Source of the DNA: Chitinophaga pendula
GTDB lineage: Bacteria; Bacteroidota; Bacteroidia; Chitinophagales; Chitinophagaceae
Length of the DNA stretch: 64,000 bases
Direction of reading: 5' to 3'
NCBI RefSeq assembly: GCF_020386615.1
Contig: NZ_CP077769.1
Location: 4,960,001 to 5,024,000 of the forward strand
Below are positions 33,542-42,796 of the stretch, piece by piece; positions within the stretch are counted from its first letter, which is position 1, and every line of letters starts with the position of its first letter. Below the pieces are notes generated by a model, which ran no database searches, had not been told where the DNA came from, and saw nothing but the letters and a program-made list of their open reading frames with translations. Position numbers and translations under genes: made by a program.

Positions 33542-35059
33542 ATGAGTACATACGATAACATTGCCAATGCAGGTCCCGACGTGGTTTTGATCGGTGCAGG
33601 CATTATGAGCGCTACATTGGGGATGCTGCTGAAAGAATTGCAACCCGACATAACGATAGAGATATTTGAAAGATTGGACGTAGTTACTGCTGAAAGTTCT
33701 GATGCATGGAATAACGCCGGAACCGGCCACTCCGCTTTCTGCGAGCTCAACTACACCCCGCAGAAAGCAGATGGCACCGTAGATTGCTCAAAGGCCGTTA
33801 AGATTGCTGAATCATTTGAAATATCAAAACAATTCTGGGCTTACCTCGTAGAACAGAAGATCATTGATTCCTCCTCCTTTATTAATAGTATTCCTCATAT
33901 GAGTTTTGTATGGGGGCCGGAAAATGTTTCTTTTTTAAAAGAACGCTATAAGACATTGCAACAATATCACCTTTTTAAGGAGATGCAATATTCTGAAGAT
34001 CCACAGCAACTGGAAGAGTGGGTACCTCTCATCATGCAAGGCCGCGACCATACACAAGAGGTGGCAGCAACCCGGATGGAAATGGGTACAGACGTTAATT
34101 TCGGCGCCCTCACCAAAGGCATGATCAACCACATGAAAGCACATCAGGGTGTAGGCTTGTACCTCAACCACGAAGTGCGTGATCTGAAAAAAGATGCAGA
34201 AGGCTACTGGCATGTGGCTGTAAAAAATATCCATACCGGCAGCAAACGTACCGTACGTACTAAGTTTGTCTTTATAGGCGCTGGTGGTGGCTCTCTCCCC
34301 CTGCTGGAAAAATCTGATATCCCGGAAGGTAAAGGCTACGGTGGCTTCCCCGTAAGCGGACAATGGCTGAAATGTAACAACCCGGATATTATAGAAAAAC
34401 ACCAGGCCAAAGTATATGGAAAAGCAGCAGTAGGCTCCCCTCCCATGTCTGTACCTCACCTCGATACACGAATGATCGATGGCAAAAAAGGCTTGCTGTT
34501 CGGCCCTTACGCCGGATTCTCCACTAAGTTCCTCAAACACGGTTCTTATCTCGATCTGCCATTATCTATCAAGTTCAATAACATCCGTCCGATGCTGGCA
34601 GCTGGATGGGACAATATTCCGCTGACCAAATACCTGATCAACCAGGTACGTCAGTCACCGGAAGACAGGCTGGAAGCGTTGAAAGAATACTTCCCTGATG
34701 CAAAGATGGAAGACTGGGATCTGGAAATTGCCGGACAACGTGTGCAGGTGATCAAAAAGGATGAAGAACATGGTGGTATCCTCGAATTTGGTACAGAAGT
34801 AGTAAGTGCCGCTGATGGCTCTCTGGCAGTATTACTGGGCGCTTCTCCCGGTGCCTCCACCTCTGTATCTATTATGCTGGGATTACTGAAGCGCTGCTTT
34901 AAAGAACAGGCAGCATCTGCAGCGTGGCAACACAAATTGCAGGAAATGATCCCTTCTTATGGTAAGTCACTCTCTGATAATCCGGCCCTTTGCGATGAGA
35001 TGAGAAGATGGACCAGTGACGTGTTGAACCTGGAGCAACAAGCGCCTTCTCTGGCATAA
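33542..35059 (+). CDS. mqo: Malate:quinone oxidoreductase
   Basis: The 505-residue FAD enzyme has the dinucleotide motif VVLIGAGIMSATLG near the start, DAWNNAGTGHSAFCELNYTP, TKFVFIGAGGGSLPLL and the C-terminal VVSAADGSLAVLLGASPGASTSVSIML. It oxidises malate to oxaloacetate at the membrane and passes electrons to quinone. The open frame reaches 35 codons further upstream, but the ATG at 33542 matches the family start. One of few plus-strand genes here. Confidence 0.96.
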   Translation: MSTYDNIANAGPDVVLIGAGIMSATLGMLLKELQPDITIEIFERLDVVTAESSDAWNNAGTGHSAFCELNYTPQKADGTVDCSKAVKIAESFEISKQFWAYLVEQKIIDSSSFINSIPHMSFVWGPENVSFLKERYKTLQQYHLFKEMQYSEDPQQLEEWVPLIMQGRDHTQEVAATRMEMGTDVNFGALTKGMINHMKAHQGVGLYLNHEVRDLKKDAEGYWHVAVKNIHTGSKRTVRTKFVFIGAGGGSLPLLEKSDIPEGKGYGGFPVSGQWLKCNNPDIIEKHQAKVYGKAAVGSPPMSVPHLDTRMIDGKKGLLFGPYAGFSTKFLKHGSYLDLPLSIKFNNIRPMLAAGWDNIPLTKYLINQVRQSPEDRLEALKEYFPDAKMEDWDLEIAGQRVQVIKKDEEHGGILEFGTEVVSAADGSLAVLLGASPGASTSVSIMLGLLKRCFKEQAASAAWQHKLQEMIPSYGKSLSDNPALCDEMRRWTSDVLNLEQQAPSLA

Positions 35060-35082
35060 AAATATCCTGTTAATGCTTTTAC

Positions 35083-35118
35083 AGCGCTTTCGGCATGTGA
35101 CCCGAAAGCGCTTTTTTA
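35083..35118 (+). terminator. Intrinsic terminator of mqo
   Basis: Stem AGCGCTTTCGG with CCGAAAGCGCT (35083-35093 and 35102-35112) followed by six T. The T tract overlaps the stop codon of the convergent ABC permease gene. Confidence 0.88.
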
Positions 35119-36342
35119 TTCATAGCGTAATGCTTCTATAGGATCAAGTCTTGATGCTGCCAGTGCCGGGTAATAACCGAAAAAGACACCTGTCAGCGCA
35201 CATACCATAAACGACAATACGATAGATGATTCTGATACCAGCGTAGGCCATCCCAATGTGAGCGTGATCACCTTCGCTGTGCTGATCCCCAATACAACCC
35301 CTATCAGGCCTCCTGTAATGCTGATAATGATTGCTTCTACGAGGAACTGTAATAGGATATCTATTCCCCTGGCACCAATAGACATGCGTAGTCCTATTTC
35401 TTTCGTACGCTCTGTTACCGATACATACATAATGTTCATGATCCCGATACCACCTATCACGAGTGAAATGCCCGCAATAGCAGTCAGCAGGATCGTCAGC
35501 AGGCTGCTGGTTGAACTAAGTGTTTTGATCAGCTCTTCCATCGTTCTCACCTGAAAGTTATTCTCATCAGCGGCGCGCAAGCGGTGTGTGCCTCTCAGTA
35601 TCTCGATGATCTCATCTGTTGCCTTGGACGAAGTACCTTCACTCACGGCAGAGGCATATATGCTCTGGAAGTAAATAGTAGCGAGGATACGCTTTTGCAC
35701 CGTGGTATAAGGGGTAAGTATGATATCATCCTGATCCTGGCCGAAAGAACTTTGTCCTTTAGGGACTAAAGTACCTATCACCTGCAAAGGGATGGAGTTG
35801 AGCCGTATCACCTTGCCTACCGGGCTCTCTCCACTGGGGAACAGGTTATTGATAACGGTTTGTCCCAGTACACATACCTTGGCTGCTGTTGTCACATCCG
35901 CATCAGAAAAACTGATACCATCCTGTATGGTCAGCTTACGGATATCAAAGTAACTGGGCGCTACACCCTGCAAGGATGTTGGCCAGTTCAAAGCGCCATA
36001 GATAGCCTGTCCTTTTGTAGATGCTACGGGAGATACCGCACCGACATACTCTGCATTCCGTGCTATTGCCCTTACATCTTCGATGGTCAGGCTCTGAAAG
36101 CTGGCTCCTTCTATACGCACACCTCCGGCCACATTACTGCTGGGCAGGATAGTGATCATATTGGAGCCCATATTACTCAGCTGACTCTGTATGCTTTCTT
36201 TCGACCCTTGTCCGATCGCCACCATTGCTATTACCGCCGCCACACCGATAATGATACCCAACATGGTAAGGAAAGCCCTCAGCTTATTACGCTGTAAAGC
36301 CTTTAAAGCAATCCGTATCAGGTTCATTACATTCATGGGCAA
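35116..36342 (-). CDS. MacB/FtsX-family ABC transporter permease
   Basis: The 408-residue protein has an N-terminal helix (NKLRAFLTMLGIIIGVAAVI), a periplasmic MacB_PCD domain, and three C-terminal helices with the FtsX core (MNIMYVSVTERTKEIGLRMSIGARGIDILLQFLVEAI). It is the membrane part of a MacAB-TolC type exporter with the three genes upstream. Export of lipopeptides, antibiotics or envelope factors is typical; the substrate is not evident. Confidence 0.9.
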   Translation of the reverse strand: MPMNVMNLIRIALKALQRNKLRAFLTMLGIIIGVAAVIAMVAIGQGSKESIQSQLSNMGSNMITILPSSNVAGGVRIEGASFQSLTIEDVRAIARNAEYVGAVSPVASTKGQAIYGALNWPTSLQGVAPSYFDIRKLTIQDGISFSDADVTTAAKVCVLGQTVINNLFPSGESPVGKVIRLNSIPLQVIGTLVPKGQSSFGQDQDDIILTPYTTVQKRILATIYFQSIYASAVSEGTSSKATDEIIEILRGTHRLRAADENNFQVRTMEELIKTLSSTSSLLTILLTAIAGISLVIGGIGIMNIMYVSVTERTKEIGLRMSIGARGIDILLQFLVEAIIISITGGLIGVVLGISTAKVITLTLGWPTLVSESSIVLSFMVCALTGVFFGYYPALAASRLDPIEALRYE

Positions 36343-36350
36343 TACATCAA

Positions 36351-37100
36351 TTAGTAATCATCAGATGAAGGCAGTGATGCCAGCGCCTCTTTGGCAGATC
36401 GGACATTTTCATTGATATTATCCTTTATCACTTTGCCATCTCTTAGCATCACAGTACGACTGCTGAAAGCAGCGATGTCCGGTTCATGTGTTACAAATAC
36501 GATCGTTTTCCCTTCCTGCTGATTTAACTCCTGCATCAGCGACATGATTTCATAAGAGGTACGGGTATCCAGGTTACCCGTCGCCTCATCTGCCAATATC
36601 ATCACAGGTTGGTTGACCAATGCCCTTGCAATCGCTACCCGTTGCTGCTGTCCGCCAGACAACTGATTGGGCATATGATCCAGCCGATCTCCCAGCTTCA
36701 CGGCCTGTAATGCCTTTATCGCCCGCTCTTTCCGTTCCTGCGTACTCAAGGCCGGATTGTAGAATAGCGGCAACTCCACATTTTCCAACGCCGATGTTCG
36801 CGGAAGAAGATTATACGCCTGGAATACAAAACCTATCTTATGATTGCGCAATCTCGCCAGGTCATTACGGGAAAGTGCCTTTACGTTTACCCCATCCAGT
36901 ATATAATTACCGGAAGTCGGCTTATCCAGGCATCCCAGTAGGTTCAGCAAAGTGGTCTTACCGGAACCACTACTCCCCATAATCGTAACAAACTCTCCCG
37001 CATGTACATCAAAGGACACACCTTTTAAAGCCCGCACGATCTCGGTACCCATTACAAACTCACGCTTGATCTCCTGTAATTCCAATATCTTGTTGCTCAT
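36351..37100 (-). CDS. MacB/LolD-type ABC transporter ATPase
   Basis: The 249-residue ATPase has Walker [11 protein letters not shown]-loop [10 protein letters not shown], signature [15 protein letters not shown], Walker [14 protein letters not shown] and the switch His in VFVTHEPD. It powers the neighbouring FtsX-type permease. Its start overlaps the adaptor stop by 4 bases. Confidence 0.94.
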   Translation of the reverse strand: MSNKILELQEIKREFVMGTEIVRALKGVSFDVHAGEFVTIMGSSGSGKTTLLNLLGCLDKPTSGNYILDGVNVKALSRNDLARLRNHKIGFVFQAYNLLPRTSALENVELPLFYNPALSTQERKERAIKALQAVKLGDRLDHMPNQLSGGQQQRVAIARALVNQPVMILADEATGNLDTRTSYEIMSLMQELNQQEGKTIVFVTHEPDIAAFSSRTVMLRDGKVIKDNINENVRSAKEALASLPSSDDY

Positions 37101-38329
37101 CGTCTGCGGCCTCCCATCCTCGGTAAAAACGGACTATTATTACCAGCAGCAGCGACCGGCCCACTGCTGCCATTCATCGACACAATCACTACGTCGCTGG
37201 CCATCAGCCCTGATAACACTTCTATATGTGTATTGTCATTCAATCCTGTCCTGATGCGTTTCTGCTGCAATGTGTCCCCTCGTAGTAGCCATACATAGTT
37301 AGAAGATCCCATCCGCTTGCGGCCTTTATTACTTAACGCAGTATCATTACCAGGACGTTGATCCACTTGATGCTTATGGACTGCGCTGAGGATCACATAA
37401 TCTTTTAAGGCCAGAGAATCCGGACGGTATTTCAAGGCTTTTACAGGCAGCAACAAAGCCGAATCCTTTTCTGCCGTATAGATAGTTACATTAGCCGTCA
37501 TACCCGGCTTCAACTTCATGTTGTTATTAGGTGCATTGATGATGGTATTGTACGTAACCACATTGGAAGATACAGAAGGCTGCAAACGGATTTCCTGTAC
37601 TTTACCTTCGAATACATCATCCAGGTAGGCATCCACCGTAAACGATACCCGCTGCGAATCTCTTACATTACCGATATCCGCTTCATCTACTTTCGATTCT
37701 ACCTGCATACGGGTAATATCTTTCGCGATTACAAACAAGGTTGGCGTATTAAAACTCGCTGCTACCGTTTGTCCTATACTTACGTTTCTGTTTAATACTA
37801 CACCATCTATCGGAGAGTAGATCTCTGTAAAAGAGAAGTTCTTCAAAGCCGTCTGCAGCTGTGCATTAACGCTGGCCACATTCGCTTTTGCCTGGTTGAT
37901 CTGATTGGTGGCAATATCATAGTCGGCTTTACTGATCGCACCGGTTTTAAACAGCAGCTCCTGTCGCTGGTAGTTATTCTGTTGATATGCCAGGTTACTT
38001 TGTGCTACCTGCAGGTTAGCCCGGTATTGATCTACCTGGGCCTGAAAAAGTGCTTTATCCAGTTCCGCCAGCAGCTGGTCCTTCTTCACTTTGGCATTAA
38101 AGTCAACATAGATGTATTTGATCGTTCCCGATACCTGTGTACCTACTGCTACTGTATCTACCGGTTGTATTGTCCCTGTAGCTGTTACAGTGGTGGCGAT
38201 CGGTCCATAGGCAGGATGTGCTGTCTCGAAAGAAATAGGTACGGGCTTTTTTCTGATAAAAAGATACCAGATAAGGAACAACGCCAGCAATATGACAATG
38301 GCGATAATAATGCGCTTATACTTTCTCAT
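37097..38329 (-). CDS. MacA-like periplasmic adaptor (HlyD/RND family)
   Basis: The 410-residue adaptor has one N-terminal membrane helix (residues about 8-25). The lipoyl half-motif TVAVGTQVSGTIKYIYVDFNAKVKKDQLLAELD, an alpha-hairpin and the second lipoyl half-motif (IYSPIDGVVLNRNVSIGQTV) follow. It bridges the inner-membrane transporter and the TolC channel. The C-terminal tail has a small-residue and arginine-rich end. Confidence 0.92.
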   Translation of the reverse strand: MRKYKRIIIAIVILLALFLIWYLFIRKKPVPISFETAHPAYGPIATTVTATGTIQPVDTVAVGTQVSGTIKYIYVDFNAKVKKDQLLAELDKALFQAQVDQYRANLQVAQSNLAYQQNNYQRQELLFKTGAISKADYDIATNQINQAKANVASVNAQLQTALKNFSFTEIYSPIDGVVLNRNVSIGQTVAASFNTPTLFVIAKDITRMQVESKVDEADIGNVRDSQRVSFTVDAYLDDVFEGKVQEIRLQPSVSSNVVTYNTIINAPNNNMKLKPGMTANVTIYTAEKDSALLLPVKALKYRPDSLALKDYVILSAVHKHQVDQRPGNDTALSNKGRKRMGSSNYVWLLRGDTLQQKRIRTGLNDNTHIEVLSGLMASDVVIVSMNGSSGPVAAAGNNSPFLPRMGGRRR

Positions 38330-38341
38330 ACGTCATCACAT

Positions 38342-39688
38342 TTATAGCTTTACAGGTATCCCCCTGTAAAAGTCGTATATCCGTATAGTCATGGCAGTGT
38401 TATACTTCGCTTGTATATATGCCTGAAAGGACTGTATATATAAATTCTTCTGTTGCAGGAAATCCACCATGTTCGCAACACCCACCTTCAATTGTTCAGA
38501 GGCGATACGATAACTCTCCCGGGTATATTGCAGCTGTACCACTGCCGCATCATATTGCGCCTGTGCGTTCTGTACATTGATGTACTCCTGCTCTATAGCC
38601 TGTGAGAGATTGGTCCGGGTATTTTGTAAAACAAGTTTCGACTGATCCACCGCTATCCTGGAACGTTCTTCATTGCTTCTGTTCACCCGCCGTGTAAAGA
38701 TGGGTATGGATAGTGTAAGCCCTATCTGCTGGTAGAAGTTATTATCCAGTTGTTTAAAGAAGGTATTGTCAGGGTCCCGTGCTGTTGTACTTCCAATAGC
38801 GCCGCTGGCAGAGAGAGTCGGCAAATAAGCCGCCTTAGCTTTGGCCAGGTTAAGTTGAGCGATCTCAATACCTAGTTCTCCGCTTCTGATCTCCGGCCGG
38901 GTTGCCAGTGCTGCAGCCTGTACATCTCTTAACGGGAGCACATAGGCCATAGCACCCAGTGTATCCGGTGCATTGATCTCAAAGTCGTAGGCCGATGGCA
39001 ATTGTAGCAGCTGTTTTAATACGAGTTTGTTTTGCCGGTACTGGCTTTCCGCTACCACCAGGTTATAGCGGTCGGTTGCCAGCTGTGCCTGTAACGCTGC
39101 CAGGTCCTTCAGTGCGATGCTGCCTACGTCGTAACGTTGCTGCGCCTGTTGTACCTGTGCGGTCGAAGTAGTTACCACATCATTTACATAGATGATGTTT
39201 TCTTTACTGAGGAGGATATTGAGGTAAGACTGCGTGATCTGTATAGTGATGTCATTGATCTGTTGTGCGATATTCAGATCTGCTACCTGTACGGACAGTT
39301 GCTTTTGACGGATATCGTAATTGAGTATGCCTCCCTGGAAAATGGTCACCGACGAATTGACGGAATAATTGCCGGCGCTGCCGATAGTATAAGGAGTGCG
39401 GCCTGCTTCGTTTAATACTTTACTACCCCGGAGGTTCTGGGAGAGGGTACCATTCAGGTCTGGTAGTTTGGCTGCTTTGGATTGTAACAGATCCTGCTCG
39501 CTGCTCATACGACTCAAGCGTAGATTGTTTAACTGTATATTATGCTGCATAGCATAATCCAGGCAATCCTGTAATTCCCATCTGGCAGGCAGGTTCGTTA
39601 CCGTACTGTCCTGTGCCATCAACAACTGACTATTAATGCCTGCCAATAAGATCAGCAGCACTGTCTGCGGACGTCTAAGAAACGCCAT
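38342..39688 (-). CDS. TolC-family outer membrane efflux protein
   Basis: The 448-residue protein has a signal peptide (cleaved near LLMAQ) and two repeated coiled OEP domains (LQDCLDYAMQHNIQLNNLRLS; ATRPEIRSGELGIEIAQLNLAKAKAAYLPTLSASG). Long amphipathic helices are typical of TolC trimers. It heads the four-gene exporter operon. Confidence 0.92.
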   Translation of the reverse strand: MAFLRRPQTVLLILLAGINSQLLMAQDSTVTNLPARWELQDCLDYAMQHNIQLNNLRLSRMSSEQDLLQSKAAKLPDLNGTLSQNLRGSKVLNEAGRTPYTIGSAGNYSVNSSVTIFQGGILNYDIRQKQLSVQVADLNIAQQINDITIQITQSYLNILLSKENIIYVNDVVTTSTAQVQQAQQRYDVGSIALKDLAALQAQLATDRYNLVVAESQYRQNKLVLKQLLQLPSAYDFEINAPDTLGAMAYVLPLRDVQAAALATRPEIRSGELGIEIAQLNLAKAKAAYLPTLSASGAIGSTTARDPDNTFFKQLDNNFYQQIGLTLSIPIFTRRVNRSNEERSRIAVDQSKLVLQNTRTNLSQAIEQEYINVQNAQAQYDAAVVQLQYTRESYRIASEQLKVGVANMVDFLQQKNLYIQSFQAYIQAKYNTAMTIRIYDFYRGIPVKL

Positions 39689-39981
39689 TGCATGTTCGTT
39701 AATGATTAGGAATATCTACTAGTAGGAATGAAACTTAAATGGTAATACCAATTTAACGAAAAAAACAACACTGCCCCGATATCACCTACCCTATCAAACA
39801 ATGCTTATCAGCAGAATGTTCAACCTGTTATCGGCAGATCTTATGATCGAAGAAAACAACCAAATGCAGGTGGGTACTCAAAAACAGTCATTGAAGAGGG
39901 TCTTCATTGATCATTGCAAATCAGCTGCCGTAACGAAGAAATGAGACGGGAAGGTTTAACAGTAAATAACATTGGGGAAAT
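39689..39981. other. Intergenic region upstream of the exporter operon
   Basis: About 290 bases contain the tolC-like promoter region and no gene that I can support. Confidence 0.5.
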
Positions 39982-40004
39982 AAAAAACCCGCTCAATGAG
40001 CGGG
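39982..40004 (-). terminator. Terminator of tRNA-Gln(TTG)
   Basis: Stem CCCGCTC/GAGCGGG (39988-39994 with 39998-40004) is followed on the minus strand by a six-T tract, directly after the tRNA. Confidence 0.85.
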
Positions 40005-40017
40005 CTTCTATTCTTTG

Positions 40018-40088
40018 TTGTCCCACCTGGATTCGAACCAAGACAAACAGAACCAAAATCTGTCGTACTACCATTATACTATGGGACA
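40018..40088 (-). tRNA. tRNA-Gln (anticodon TTG)
   Basis: Cloverleaf on the minus strand: acceptor TGTCCCA/TGGGACA, anticodon stem ACAGA/TCTGT with loop TTTTGGT (TTG), and T arm GGTTCGAATCC. CCA is not encoded. Its sequence outside the anticodon and acceptor stems is almost the same as the tRNA-Gln at 32570-32640. Confidence 0.93.
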
Positions 40089-40221
40089 TCATCGATTGGG
40101 ATGGCAAAATTAGAACTTTTTTTATTTCTGCAAAAAAAACTTTCAAGTTTCTTTAACTTTTTTTCCAGCGTTCGATGCCAACCCGCTTCAGCACTGCCCA
40201 ATAGCCACTATAAGCACAAAT

Positions 40222-41280
40222 TTATATCGGTGTTTCCAACCGTTTTAATACCTTATCAGCAATGTTAAGTGCAGGTATCCACTCCATACAGGCATGGTCT
40301 CCCCGGAAACAGGGTTTATTGCCAAATACAGAACAAGGCCGGCATGACAGATCATCTACCTGTACCGCATCTGCAAGCGACTGCTGATACCCCATAAAAC
40401 CCGCATAGGGATGCGTAGCTCCCCATACAGATACCACCGGGATACCGAACAAAGCAGCCAGGTGCATATTTGCAGAATCCATACTCACCATCACCTCCAG
40501 CTGACTGATGATATGCAGCTCACTCTCCAGTTTACACTTACCGGCGATCAATACTGTATTGGGATATTGTGACGCCCAGACACTCAGTTGTGCTACCTCT
40601 GCTGCTCCACCACCAAAAAGTAATACTTTATGCTGCGGCTGCCGGGATAATACGCCTAATACCTCCTCCATCCTATTCAGCGGATACATCTTCTCCCTAT
40701 AAGTTGCAAAAGGCGCTATGCCTATCCATTTATCCGCATGTTTTTCGCCTGTGAGCTGCAACATCTCCTCGGACAAAGGCAACCTGTTCGCCAATGGCTT
40801 ACTTTCCGACATATCACATGGCAAACCCAACTGCCGGAATACGATCGCATACCGCTCAATCGTCGTCATCAAAGGCTGTAGTATCTTATCTTCCTGACGG
40901 GTCAACGCTTTTTTTTCCGTACGCCCCTTGTCGATCCTGGCCACCCGTTTACCGCTTAAGGCAAACAAAGTACTGACCACTTTCGCACGCAACACATTAT
41001 GCAGATCAGCAACAGCACTGATCGTATATTCCTTCCGTATAGCCCGGAATAACCGGAACAAGCCAGGAAAGCCCTTATGCACCCCTTTCACGTCAGCCGG
41101 ATAAAATATCAGCCGCGGAACTCCCTTACATAAAGCTCCCCAATTTTTATTGGTCACAAATACGATCTGTATATCCGGATGCTGCTCCAATACCCGCTTC
41201 ATAACAGGTATGGTCATCGCCACATCTCCCAATGCAGAAAATCGTATAGCCAATATCGTTTTTAGCTGTTGCGCTTCCAA
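40222..41280 (-). CDS. Glycosyltransferase family 9 (heptosyltransferase-like)
   Basis: The 352-residue protein has the GT9 pattern: ILAIRFSALGDVAMTIPVMKRV at the N-terminus and, in the second Rossmann half, VMVSMDSANMHLAALFGIPVVSVWGATHPYAGFMGY. It is expected to add heptose or another sugar to lipopolysaccharide core. It is just downstream of a DUF4254 gene, a frequent neighbour of GT9 genes in Bacteroidota. Confidence 0.9.
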   Translation of the reverse strand: MEAQQLKTILAIRFSALGDVAMTIPVMKRVLEQHPDIQIVFVTNKNWGALCKGVPRLIFYPADVKGVHKGFPGLFRLFRAIRKEYTISAVADLHNVLRAKVVSTLFALSGKRVARIDKGRTEKKALTRQEDKILQPLMTTIERYAIVFRQLGLPCDMSESKPLANRLPLSEEMLQLTGEKHADKWIGIAPFATYREKMYPLNRMEEVLGVLSRQPQHKVLLFGGGAAEVAQLSVWASQYPNTVLIAGKCKLESELHIISQLEVMVSMDSANMHLAALFGIPVVSVWGATHPYAGFMGYQQSLADAVQVDDLSCRPCSVFGNKPCFRGDHACMEWIPALNIADKVLKRLETPI

Positions 41281-41319
41281 ATCAATAAATATTCAACCAA
41301 TAATGAACGTAGCGCTGCT

Positions 41320-41925
41320 CTACGCCTGCTTATTATACAACACCGGGTTCAGAGAAGGATCATTGTACATCTTCATCTGTTTGTACACCTTCATATACTT
41401 CCTGCCGGCAGCAATGTCTTCTAGTAATAATTCAATGGCTGTACTGAGATCTTTCCGCTGCTCCAACAAAGTGTCCAGCTTACGCTGACAAGCCGCCCGG
41501 TGCTCCGCAGCAGCATCTTCCCGCTTTGTTTCCTCTTCCATGTGATAGATCTTCAGCGCCAGTATAGACAACCGATCGATCGCCCATGCCGGACTTTCGG
41601 TATTAATTGTAGCAGCTGGCTCTACCGTCACCTCCTTAAATTTGTCCAGGAAATAACTATCGATATACTCCACCACATCCGTACGCTCCTGGTTAGAACG
41701 ATCAATCCAACGTTTGATATCCAATGCTTTAACAGGATCAATATTAGGATCCCGGATAATATCCTCCAGGTGCCATTGTACCGTATCGATCCAGTTCTTC
41801 AGATAGAGTAGGTGCTCAATACTGCTCTTCTCATACGGGTTGGAGATAAGCTGATACACGTCATTATAACGATGGTAATCAGCTATGCTCGCACTAAATA
41901 TCTGGTTGCAAAGCGTCGTTAACAT
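41320..41925 (-). CDS. DUF4254 protein
   Basis: The 201-residue helical protein starts at ATG 41925 (MLTTLCNQIFSASI) and has the DUF4254 pattern (NPYEKSSIEHLLYLKNWIDTVQWHLEDIIRDP). It ends with a coiled segment (EHRAACQRKLDTLLEQRKDLSTAIELLLEDI). The upstream in-frame stretch of 37 codons overlaps a terminator and is not counted. It lies 39 bases before the GT9 gene. The function of the family is unknown; a role in LPS or glycan synthesis is inferred from context. Confidence 0.8.
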   Translation of the reverse strand: MLTTLCNQIFSASIADYHRYNDVYQLISNPYEKSSIEHLLYLKNWIDTVQWHLEDIIRDPNIDPVKALDIKRWIDRSNQERTDVVEYIDSYFLDKFKEVTVEPAATINTESPAWAIDRLSILALKIYHMEEETKREDAAAEHRAACQRKLDTLLEQRKDLSTAIELLLEDIAAGRKYMKVYKQMKMYNDPSLNPVLYNKQA

Positions 41926-41988
41926 GGCGCAAAAATAAAAGAAAATGCTAATAAAATACCGGTAGCCCCCTCCCATCCTGACAGCAAT

Positions 41989-42018
41989 AAAAAAGCGTAA
42001 GGTAGAGACCTTACGCTT
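41989..42018 (-). terminator. Intrinsic terminator upstream of the DUF4254 gene
   Basis: Stem AAGCGTAAGGT/ACCTTACGCTT (41993-42003 with 42008-42018) with a T-rich run on the minus strand. It ends some minus-strand transcript arising in the 42019-42743 gap, although no gene is recognised there. Confidence 0.65.
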
Positions 42019-42743
42019 ATTGTAAAAGATTGTCATGTGAATGTTCGAGAATGCAAATCGTGTAGGCTTTTAATGGTTATCTTGGGGTTGAGATCACTTT
42101 AATATCTTAATATTAAAAGCCTGGCAATATGTACGATATCTCTATCGGGATATATAGTAATAATATATTGTTCTGAATGAATTTATAAGTTGACATAATA
42201 GCAACCGTGCGCATACTGGCATCACAGGATTGCGATTGCTCAAATTGAATGGTATTTGAACTCACTGCAATACAATGATCCTTCCACCGACACACCAGTG
42301 CTGATTTTTTTGCTAATATGATAAGAAAGGCCCTCTAAAGTCGCGGCTGCTAAATTACATGCACACCTGTGTTGGCAAAGGGTTCCTTTTCATATGACAT
42401 CTCTCCAGGGTTAATCACTTAACTTTCTTCGGGTTCTCAAGAGTCTGTATGCAAGTTACGCGGGCTCACTGCAAAAAATACCGCAGTCAGTAAGTTAGTT
42501 CATACAACTTTTGTGTTATTTTCAATAGTTTTTTGTCCGTATTAGCATCGCTACACTATTCTTTTCTTGAATTTGACATTCATTCTGCGATTATACTACC
42601 GCGCCCGTTCCTACATTCCTATACAATCTTCCTTTAAGTAATTGAAAACAATATAGTTATAACCACCACCCGCTCTTACGTCCGCCTTTCCTATAAGTCC
42701 CGTATAATATTCCTATAAGTGATGTCTACCCTACCCCTATCAA
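42019..42743. other. Long intergenic region with possible structured RNA
   Basis: This 725-base AT-rich stretch has no convincing protein gene (a 60-codon minus frame at 42113-42295 has no family features). The part at about 42345-42480 can fold into a long imperfect hairpin with inner GTTAA/TTAAC. A terminator downstream on the minus strand suggests a transcribed non-coding RNA. The TATAGGA repeat copy lies at 42678-42717. Confidence 0.35.
42678..42717 (-). repeat. TATAGGA units at 11-base spacing, copy 2
   Basis: On the plus strand TCCTATA (42689), CCGTATA (42700) and TCCTATA (42711) are exactly 11 bases apart. Read on the minus strand they are TATAGGA, TATACGG, TATAGGA followed by AAGGCGGACG, close to the tail of copy 1. 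Confidence 0.8.
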
Positions 42744-42744
42744 C

Positions 42745-42774
42745 AAAAAAGGGCGTCTCCTACAGGAAACGCCC
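42745..42774 (-). terminator. Intrinsic terminator of the APC permease gene
   Basis: An 11-bp stem with one mismatch (GGGCGTTTCCT with AGGAGACGCCC on the minus strand) followed by a six-T tract (42745-42750). Confidence 0.8.
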
Positions 42775-42796
42775 AGCTATAAGGGATAAATAACAC

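Noticed and set aside
42113..42295. 60-codon minus-strand frame in the long gap
   Set aside because: No signal, domain or supporting context; likely chance.
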